Origin: Ilyonectria destructans
Lineage: Eukaryota > Ascomycota > Sordariomycetes > Hypocreales > Nectriaceae
Reading direction: 5' to 3'
DNA length: 64,000 bases
NCBI GenBank assembly: GCA_020740775.1
Contig: JAHEWK010000027.1
Span: 452,402-516,401, forward strand
Each line of letters begins with the position of its first letter. Positions within the stretch are counted from its first letter, which is position 1. The position numbers and the translations under genes were made by a program. The notes beneath the pieces were generated by a model. It was not told the origin of the DNA. It searched no databases and saw only the letters and a list, made by a program, of their open reading frames with translations. Of this stretch, positions 55,955 through 64,000 are shown one piece after another.

Positions 55955-56402
55955 CATGTATAAAAGACGGGCTCTAGGCCCGTCCCTTAGCTCGAAATCA
56001 AGAGCTTTCATCATTATCATCGTTCTCCTATCCATTCAGTGTGACATGCCGTCTCATATGCCCACCGAAGGTGTGCGAGAATGCATTACGATCAGCCGAT
56101 ACAGAGTTGCCGACAAGGAGAAGTCACGGCCAGAGAACCGGGGCGCGTACGTACCTCGCCGCACGTACACTGGTGTTAAGGCGTACCCAAGCACAGACCA
56201 CGGCTTCGTCGCGTCTTTATCGCGTCACACTAGGCGCTCTGACCGGGTCCGAACTTGGGCAGCGACGCACTTATGCGGGCGACTGTCGCAATACCGCCTG
56301 TTGAGACAGCTATACCGGACGCATGTAGTCTATATCCCGGATAGGTTTACTGTATTTCGCCATAATCCCTCTAACGCTAGCAGAGATGTCGTATATGCCT
56401 GA
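55955..56402 (+). other. TATA box with two hairpins, followed by a short ORF
   Basis: TATAAAAG at 55,958 is followed within 30 bases by two small perfect hairpins: GACGGGC-TCTAG-GCCCGTC and, next to it, AGCTC-GAAATCAA-GAGCT. An ORF from ATG 56,046 (MPSHMPTEG) or from ATG 55,956 runs to 56,402 and has no recognisable domain. The arrangement resembles the promoter end of a fungal LTR, but I could not find a second LTR or a clear TG/CA boundary. Confidence 0.35.
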
Positions 56403-57020
56403 TCACTGGGATCTAATCTTTGTATCCGAGAGCTGAAACGGGAAGGATCTACTCCGACTTACAGTAGGAGTGGGTTTGAGAAAGGAGGAATAATGATGAC
56501 TCGCTATGTGGAGCTCACTTAAAATTGTCATATCGTTCAACTATGCACTGCCAACTGTTCGTGGTCTAGTATTACAGTATTCCGACACTCATCGGCGAAC
56601 CTTATGAAGTGGATAAGACCAATCGACGTAGTTGCGACCTGTTACGTTTGTGTCTTAATCGGAGTGTGGGGGGAGGCTTAGAACAGGGACTTCGATCTTC
56701 ATAGTAGGGGTAAATAATATATTAATTTTAAATATTAAATATAATATTATTTTTATTAATATTATATAAAAAAATAAAATAAAAAATTTAAGCTAACTTA
56801 TAGTATAGCTATTTTATATTATTATAGTAGTATTAAAATAGTAATGTTTTTTATAGTAGAAAATTAACTTAAATAGTATAATTTATTAAATAGTTAAACT
56901 CTTAAACTCTACTATTATATTATACTACAAGAAGAAAGCAAGCTTTATTATTATTAAAAGTTGATTTAAGAACTAATACACCCTAATAAATCTCAATCTA
57001 TCTCTATTAGAAGTGGTAGT
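56403..57020. other. AT-rich gene-less stretch
   Basis: From about 56,705 to 57,000 the DNA is almost only A and T (AATAATATATTAATTTTAAA), similar to the block at the right end of the window. It sits at the 3' end of the chitinase gene and may be RIP-affected repeat DNA. Confidence 0.6.
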
Positions 57021-57023
57021 AAC

Positions 57024-58229
57024 TCAAGTGTTCAGATCTGTGTTAATCTCTTCAAGGAAACCGGTTTTACTGTAGAGCTGCGACATGTCCCACATCATCA
57101 CTCCGCCAAAACTCGGAAATCTTTTGCTGAAACGAATCACCTCCTTCAGTTGAGCACCCTCTACAAATCCCCTACCAGCAGCACCTGGGGCCGCTGGAAT
57201 ACCAACCATGACCTTGGTGTTCGACTTGGGAGAACTGTTGCGTGCCCAGTTGTCCCAAACATCAAGGTTGAAACTGATCTGTGTTGCGGAACCTTGAGCG
57301 AAGGAGTCGACGCCACAGTAATTATTGTAAAATTGGATCATGACGACATCGAACTCTACAGCACCCAGAAGCTCCTGGTTAAACATGTCAGGAAACGGAC
57401 ACTGCGGAGCTGCCGAGAGATAAAAGCGTTTTCCACTCGCAGCCGTGCTTCGATCCATAAGTCTTCTTAGCTCGCTTCCGAAGACGGGCATGTTACTGAC
57501 CGGACTCTCGATGTCAAAGTCGAATCCGTCAATTACTGCGGAACCGAATGGACGACTACCGGAGCTGCTGGGGGAAACAGGGCCAAACATCTCCCAAACT
57601 GCATGAGCAGCATTAAATGCTTCTTCGGCAGTTTGGAAACCCCCTTGACTGTATGTGGCGCCACCTATGGACAGTAAGATAGTCTTGCCGTAGACCTGTT
57701 GGCAGGTAATGATATCTTGCCTTCAGAAGAGAATAAGCATTCAAGCATGCCGCGATGTCTTAGGAGACTCACTCGACTTGGGGACATTGTAACAGTTGGG
57801 GATTGTCGGAGAAAGGGGAACATTTGTTGCCGGCATTCGCCAAGTTCAGTGATAGGGGGCTCATTCCATTCAAAAAAGCAAGTGGTATAATCTTCTCTCT
57901 CAGAATTAGTAGACTTCTGCCCCTCGAGCTGTGCACACAAACTTACGTCGATGTGTGGATCTGTACCATTTGTCAACGCCTGGTCACCTTTTTGACAGAG
58001 ACATACCTACTCGAGCAATAGTATGAAAGGCGTTGCTGAGAGACGGAACCGCTACTTTGGGCAAAGGAGTTTTGCCCTGGTTCAGGCCCGTTATAACCAT
58101 GATCAAGCCGCATATCTCATTTAACTTACCCCAGTAGACAGCCACATTTCGTGAAGAATTCAATTGAAAACCCGCTCGGGCGTGAAATGGAAGGGCTGCG
58201 AGCGCGAAGAGCAAAGACACATGTCGCAT
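57024..58229 (-). CDS. Secreted GH18 chitinase, class III type
   Basis: Four exons on the minus strand: 58,229-58,130, 58,076-58,007, 57,898-57,773 and 57,720-57,024. They join in frame to 330 codons. The introns of 53, 108 and 52 bp start GTAAGT, GTATGT and GTGAGT; the middle one has a TACTAAT branch-point sequence. Residues 1-19 form a signal peptide (MRHVSLLFALAALPFHARA). The mature protein shows VAVYWGQNS, QQRLSYYC, IIPLAFLNG, CPQVEQDIITC, ILLSIGGAT and the GH18 catalytic motif DGFDFDIE at 163-170 with Glu170 as proton donor. The end GGVMMWDMSQ is also typical. The enzyme cleaves chitin, so it should act in cell-wall remodelling or on external chitin. No frame break is visible. The ATG at 58,229 was chosen because it starts the signal peptide. 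Confidence 0.92.
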
Positions 58230-58820
58230 GAAGATCAAGAACGCGTGGAGGTCGGTTCAAATACCTAGTTTCGTGTGCTATATCGACGAATGCAATGTAA
58301 TCTCAGTGACACTTATCTTTCCAAACACATATAGGACTGGAAGTAATTGTGTATGAACTACAATCACTGTACTCGGTGACTGCATTCGAGTATGGGAAGT
58401 TCACGTGACTAAGGTTGGAGAGTTTGACTACAGGAAGAGAGCTTGACGCTTCGAGTCTGTGAGAGAATAGCAAGCACTGATGACATAATATGTACATAAA
58501 GTAGATCCTACAGTAGCTGATCGGAGCCTTCAATTTATCTGCATTCTTTATTGACTCCCTTCAAGCAGCTATACCTGGAAACTCGATGAAGACTTGCTAC
58601 CAGGAGTATAGTACTGAATCTTTAATAACGCTTGAGGTACAGAGGCTGTAAGTTCGGACTGACGAAAAGACGAGCCAAGTAAGTCATTGTGCATGTGTTC
58701 TTACGTTTCTATCTCGTAGGTGTACGTATACTTTCGCATATGACGGACGATGACAGGTTCTTCTATGAGCGTAAGATATCAAGCAGTATAAAATTCCAAA
58801 ATCTGGATGCATCAGTCGTT
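58230..58820. other. Intergenic region between chitinase and H3 variant
   Basis: These two genes are divergent, so this 0.6-kb gap should contain both promoters. I see no repeat and no clear TATA box apart from AT-rich patches, for example TAAGATATC and AGTATAAAAT near 58,770-58,794; the second is a plausible TATA element for the H3 gene. Confidence 0.4.
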
Positions 58821-58821
58821 T

Positions 58822-59351
58822 ATGGCTCGAATCAAGCAAACTTTTCAGATATCGTCTAGAGGGCAAGCACCGAGAAAAAATTTCAAGAATATTCGTAACT
58901 TGGAAGCAACTAGAAAATACCGCTACAAACCAGGTACCGTATCTCTACGGGAGATAAGAAAATTCCAACAGAGCACAGATCTCCTAATCCCGAGGTTGGC
59001 TTTCCAACGCTTAGTATGAGAATGCCCACACTCGTCGCCACAATTGCTCAGACACTTCACAGATTAAAGAGATAGCTCTGTTTGTCAAGTCTCCCGTCCG
59101 TTTCCAGAGCGCAGCTATCGGAGCTCTACAGGAAAGTGCAGAGTGCTATCTTGCAAGTCTATTCGAAGAAGCCAACCTTTGTGCTATTCATGCCAAGCGC
59201 GTAACCATCCAAAAGGTACCTTGAATCGATGGCAAAGTAAGCTGATCTGACCCTGATGAAAACTCTTCCACTACAGAAAGATATCGAACTTGCCCGGCGC
59301 TTGACTTCAGGAGGCTTACATCCTTCGTTCTCGATCAGAAAAATCAGCTGA
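58822..59351 (+). CDS. Divergent histone H3 variant
   Basis: Three exons, 58,822-59,013, 59,063-59,215 and 59,277-59,351, join in frame to 139 codons. The introns (49 and 61 bp) start GTATGA and GTACCT and end CACAG and CTACAG. The tail begins ARIKQT, so the K4 context is partly kept, but K9 and K14 are replaced ([12 protein letters not shown]). K18 remains. The tail is about seven residues shorter than in canonical H3, and no K27 or K36 context can be recognised. The fold is well conserved: [61 protein letters not shown] and KDIELARRL. Loop 1 is not lengthened, which argues against centromeric CENP-A. The C-terminus is ten residues longer than usual ([15 protein letters not shown]). It would join nucleosomes lacking the K9 methylation site. 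The ATG at 58,822 was chosen because it gives the histone start MAR. Confidence 0.88.
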
Positions 59352-60437
59352 GGGTTTACTATTCAGAGTAATCACAGCAGCTGCGGTGATGGCGGGTGTT
59401 CTTGATTCCACGTCTGCTTAACTAAAATTCATGCGAGTTCCTTCATCCTTTTCCTCTATCGACAGACGTTCCCAGCCTGGTGCGACGGTACGGCGTGCTG
59501 GCTCATAGCTGGATCAAACTTGGTAGGGAGTACTGTATCGAATCTCAACGCCAGATTTCTCCTTGGTTACGGCATAGCAATATAGAGAAACAACAAACAA
59601 AAAGCGATGCATCCTTATCCATCATTTGCAAAAACAATCTACGGTGTAAAAATAGCAATAAGCCACATGGGATGCATCGTAGGAAGATTGAAAGACAGGT
59701 CCATTATGTCACAGTAGAAAAAGAAGAAAGAAAGAGGAAATCTGAGTGGAAATGAACAAAGAGATGCTGGCTAGCGATTGAGCGAAACCGCAAGTGCTGC
59801 AACTTCATGATGTAGGCGCAACCCGTGAGCCGTCGCCTAGCTGCATATGACTTGCCAAACGCAATCTACCTTTGCATTTAGTCTAGTTCACATATAATCT
59901 ATGCTCATCGCTATATAGGAGTCTTACAAGAAGGAGTGACTGTAAAACCAGTGATAGAAAGTGAAACACTTACCAAGTAGCCCGGCTGGCGAAAGGTCGA
60001 GGAGCTTATGATGTGAGATGACCCCAGTAATATAAACGTTTTCTTCAATCGACTACTAAGCCAAGCTGCATGACCTTCGCGAAGGATACGCCCTGCGGAG
60101 GCTTGAGAGACAAATATCTCACTGTTCGCACGAGCAGGGCTAGTTCAGACTAAGGATTCTGTAGATATTCTCCTCACACGCTCCGACATCTTAGAAGGCT
60201 AAGTGATATTAAGACGACTCTATACTACGTCCATATCGAACGCGATTCACATTTATTCGCGATAATCCATCAAAGATCTAGCTGTCCCCTGTACTAGTTT
60301 TCTTGTCAAGCGGCTAGTAAGAGCTGGGTAATAATAGATGCTAGCCAAACTAAGAAAAGTGCTCGACATACTGTCGAGGAGGCATAATAGTCACTCTTTC
60401 CCCAGAAATGGTCTATTCATCGCTGCTTGCTCTTCTT
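59352..60437. other. Mostly gene-less stretch
   Basis: A 91-codon ORF (59,480-59,755, plus) has a basic C-terminus (KEERKRKSEWK) and no known domain. A TATATAGG sequence lies at 59,913. Otherwise I see no gene or repeat. Confidence 0.4.
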
Positions 60438-61264
60438 CTAAGTTGGGCAACCAAAAACAATAGTAAAGTCGGTCAATTCGCAGTGTCTCAAAACAGAATC
60501 ATCAAACGCAAAATTGTACGCACCGGGACATGCAGCTTTGAACCATTGACTACTCGGCTCGCAAGCACCTGGCGTCTCAAACTCGTCGGAGCAGCAGTAC
60601 TGCCCAAGGCCGTAGAGTGAACAATCTGATAGACAAGCATAGACCTGAGACAAGTTTCCGTGCTTCTGGAAAGATCGTATGTTGGACTCGGGGCACAGCG
60701 GCTTGCCGCTTTCCCCGAACCCAAGATAAGGGGGGACCTGACAGGAAATCGTCTCGCAATTCTTGTTCGTCGGCATACCGGTGATACCCATGGTGAAACC
60801 GTCCACTAGTATTGTCAGGAGCCTGATACGTCAACATGCTGGCGAATCGTACCAAGGCTGACATCGTAGACCACCTGAAGATCGGATGCCGTAATCTCGA
60901 AAAGAGAAGTATTTTGCGATGAATGACCCCAGCAAGTCGACTCGGAGCAATCACCTATCAAGCAGTTAGTTCCGTCAGAAGCACAAAATTGACGAGCCCA
61001 TATCCTGCCTGACCAGGGCAATGGGATAGGAAAAGTTTGGATGGATTGCTTCGGGAAGAGAGGCGATGAACTGGTCAAAGGGTTGGGAGACCCGATCAAA
61101 GACGTGTTGCCGGTTAGAGCGGGCCATATGCTCTGGTCGCTGCAGTTGTTTACGATATTAAAAGTGATGTGTTGGCTAGTAATGAGACAACACATCAATG
61201 CATAAAGAGTCGCTCGTAGTATCGAGAAAACTTGACACCGACCAACTAACAATAGACTTGCCAT
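60438..61264 (-). CDS. Secreted thaumatin-like protein
   Basis: Two exons, 61,264-60,853 and 60,805-60,438, join in frame to 259 codons. The 47-bp intron starts GTACGA and ends ACTAG. A hydrophobic N-terminus (ATLYALMCCLI) serves as a signal peptide. The thaumatin fold is marked by ITFNIVNNCSDQSIWPAL, GRIWARQFCASD, CLIGDCSES, VDGFTMGITGMP, CCSDEFETPGACEPS, WFKAACPGAYNFAFDD and the terminal DFTIVFGCPT. Its many cysteines fit the family's disulfide-rich fold. Fungal members bind or cleave beta-1,3-glucan, so a cell-wall role is likely. An upstream in-frame ATG at 61,318 would add 18 residues before the signal segment; I prefer 61,264. Confidence 0.9.
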
Positions 61265-61690
61265 GATCACAACCCAGAGATGCCGAACTATAATATAGCA
61301 TCCGTAAAATATGCCCATCGGGCCGGTACGTCAGATCTCGCGCCATGTGGTATTAGACATTAGATGTGTCTAATATCTGATTTTAGCAGCGAGTTTTAGA
61401 ACACATATCTTACAAGAGACATCTGCTGGTGGAGCAGCTTACTAAGGACCATAGCTGTCAGAAAGGTGACAAGCGAGGACATGACATGTGCTTAGGGCTG
61501 AAGGCCCAAGCACAGACTAATCTGTCTATTCCATTACATAGTAGGACTACGTAAGCTACCTTTCTATACTAGAGAGGAGAGTGTAAGCGGGAATAATAAG
61601 AGAAAGCCAGACTTATAAAGAGACTTATATACCCAGGGGTTGACTAAGCGTGCCGCAAAGGCCCTCCTCTATCCATTAGAGAGGGGGTAA
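61265..61690. other. Transition to AT-rich block
   Basis: Composition falls from about half GC to very AT-rich across this interval. No coding signal. Confidence 0.5.
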
Positions 61691-64000
61691 TAGAATCTGT
61701 AATTGTATTGTATATATAACTGCCTTTTTTTACTTTACTAATATAATATAATATTAAGTAGAAGGTAAATTAAAAAAGTGAAGAGACTATTATATAACTA
61801 CAAATTGGAATTATTATATATTTTAATTTGTATTATTTTTATCTATAGATAGTATTAAAGTTAATTAATTAATTTAGATTCTATATCTACTATTATAACT
61901 TTAGTATAGTAATTTAAGTATCTCTAATTGCAATTTCTAATTTATTCTTATTATTTAAATAGCAATTAAAAGTCTGATTGTAGTTAAATTCTCTATAATT
62001 TACAGTCTGTAACTATATTTTGCTTTTTTTAGCTATTTTATTACTAAATAGTTTATTCTTAATATTAAAAATATACTAAGTTATAAACTTAATCTATATA
62101 AATATAACAATCTTAATATTATTACTATTTGACTTTTTTTATAGTAAAGATAGCAGCTTAATTAATAAATTTAATAATTAGAAATAGGCTGCCTAAGTCA
62201 GCCAGAAATAAGGTTAGAAGTATTATCTCTTTAGGCACTACTATATCTCTAAAAGCATTACCTATCTCTATCCCCTCAATGAAAAAGCCCTATCTATCGC
62301 TAAGTCCTTAAAGTCTATTAAGTTAGCTCCTAAGGACCCTAAAGAACCTAAGCCTAAATTAATAGCCAACCTTATAGAAGGGATTAAAAGCATTAAGACC
62401 TTACTAATAACCTCACCTAAATAGTTGCCCAAGCTGACTCCCAAACTCTTAATCCTAAGCCCTACTCGTCAGATACCAGCTGGAAGTAATATATTAATAA
62501 GAGATATACCTAAAGGGTCTGCTAAGAGTAATATCTTAATAAAGAATCCCTCGCCTAGCCCTCCTTATTTATAAGATATCTATACCACTAGATCTACAGC
62601 TATTTCTACTACTTAATTTATTAATAGAGCTACTTCTATCTTTATTAATAATTAAATAGTTCTATAAGGCTAGATTAACTTTAACAATATCACTATTAGT
62701 AGCATTATAAAGAAGATAACTATTAATACTAATTCTATAGACCTTCCTTATATTATTAACCGAATAATACTATATATACCTAAGTTAAAGATCTATATAA
62801 CCTACATCCCAAAGAGTCTAATTTCCATATCTCAGTGGGATAGTCTTATTAATACTATATATATACAGATATTATCCTACTAGCTATTATAAAAATCAGT
62901 CGGAAGGAGTATTACTATCAGTATAAGGCTTAATAATAATAAGTAATAAGTAAGAGTACTATTATTTACCTTTCTCTACTGGAAGAAAGTAGAAGTAGAT
63001 AGAGAGGCTTATTAAGAGGAGGAATTTTATTATAGGGAGGAGTTAGTCTTCAGAAGTATCTAATAAGATACAGTCACTTAGATACTTTACTACTGTATAT
63101 AACTTTTCTTTAGTTGGAAACTTAAATAGGGAGGTAGCTACAATATATACAATCCTATTCTAATTAAGGATAATTATCGGATTATGGAGGAGGTATATAG
63201 CGGGAAGTCTGGGATATATAGGCTAGCTAGTTGCTAGTAGGAATATAATAGGGATAAGTAGGGGAGGAAGCTATATATAGAAGAAGGGAGGACTATCTTA
63301 TCTTTTATTATTAAATTTTCTTTTTAGTTAGAGAGATAGAGGTCTTAAAGACTTTATTTTATAAGAGTTAATAAAGACTTTTTGCCTTTAATTTTTAAGA
63401 GATTTTTATAAGACTATTTTTAACTGTAGTTACAATCCTTATCCGACCTCAGTCTCTTACTTCGCCAATTAACAGGCTGCTACAAGCCTTATCGATACCT
63501 TACCACTATTATTTCCTGCAGCTGACCCAATAGAGTATCTAATTAGATACTTTCCTATTAGGAGATATAAGCCTCAGATCAATCCGACTATATATATATA
63601 GTCTGGTGCAGCTCCAGGCCCGACTAAGCAAGACGCTTATATAATGCTTTTCTGTACACCCTCTTAAGAAATAGTATATAATTTGGGCGTTAGCTATTAA
63701 CTCTTTCCGCCGCTAAACTATTATCTGTATATCTTATATTTAGACTTCTATTATAAGAGTATCTTCCTTAAGATATTTTATAGTATATAGAGTCTGTTTT
63801 AGAAATAGTTTTTTTTATTATATTTATGTATTACTTTATTACAGATAGTAAAAAAGAAATTTATATACTTATATAAAGATTTCTTTATACTCTAGCCTAT
63901 TATAGAGTTCTCCTTTAGTTTATTCTTTAAAGTTATCTATCTTTATATATTTTATAGATCTAATTATAGATCTTCTATATATATCTATATACTTAAGGTA
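61690..64000. repeat. AT-rich, RIP-like degenerate repeat block
   Basis: The sequence is dominated by TA, AAT and TTA words (TATATATATA at 63,591) and every frame is full of stops. Short stretches still look translated, such as RIMEEVYSGKSGIYRLAS near 63,185-63,238 on plus, broken by TAG or TAA where CAG or CAA would fit. This is the pattern expected when RIP turns CpA into TpA in a repeated element. The block runs off the window edge. The original element cannot be named. Confidence 0.65.

Noticed and set aside
58245..58275. GGTTCAAATAC resembling a tRNA T-loop
   Set aside because: No matching acceptor, D-arm or anticodon arm is present upstream. I found no supportable tRNA anywhere in the window.
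58822..59351. Calling the histone gene CENP-A (centromeric H3)
   Set aside because: Loop 1 has normal length and the helix 2 sequence is close to canonical H3, so the centromeric features are missing.

Overview
The window looks like nuclear DNA of a filamentous fungus, most likely Pezizomycotina (Ascomycota). The evidence is short introns of 47 to about 160 bp with fungal splice signals, a Tad1-like LINE with ascomycete-type motifs, PIF1-type Helitrons, a class III-type GH18 chitinase, a thaumatin-like protein, and a very AT-rich, stop-riddled right end of the kind left by RIP (repeat-induced point mutation). Species cannot be named. Most of the 64 kb is transposons and repeats; only a few genes look intact.

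Region 1-8,100 holds low-complexity DNA and no gene I can support. At 8.1-16.6 kb two patatin-like genes lie in inverted orientation with their 3' ends outward. Both are disrupted and the right one is partial. Between them are a short but intact TFIIE-alpha gene, an unrecognised acidic-tail protein, and a frameshifted remnant of a family B DNA polymerase exonuclease domain. At 16.9-17.7 kb are two related miniature inverted-repeat elements, one with a perfect 8-bp target duplication. From 17.7 to 25.5 kb, and again at 34.3-36.4 kb, runs a mosaic dispersed repeat family (called DR1 here) rich in GTGTGTCGTTTG motifs. A fungal Myb-like gene with a one-base frameshift sits at 23.7-24.4 kb.

A Tad1-like LINE on the minus strand fills about 25.8-31.2 kb: ORF1 is intact and ORF2 is broken by a frameshift and two adjacent in-frame stops. 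Further right are a remnant of a fungal protein family, an inverted-repeat element, minisatellites that switch strand, and a foldback element. From 39.0 to 51.5 kb three decayed Rep/helicase Helitron copies lie head to tail on the minus strand, fused to one another through deletions. Upstream of the rightmost copy, and pointing away from it, is a gene for a fungal conserved protein (52.3-54.1 kb). A deleted remnant of the same gene lies next to the middle copy, so it may be Helitron cargo.

The right arm carries a dead Tc1/mariner transposase, an acidic-repeat ORF, an intact secreted GH18 chitinase, an intact three-exon gene for a divergent histone H3 variant, a two-exon thaumatin-like protein, and finally an AT-rich block. 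The chitinase and thaumatin-like protein would act in the cell wall or outside the cell. The H3 variant is the most unusual intact gene in the window.
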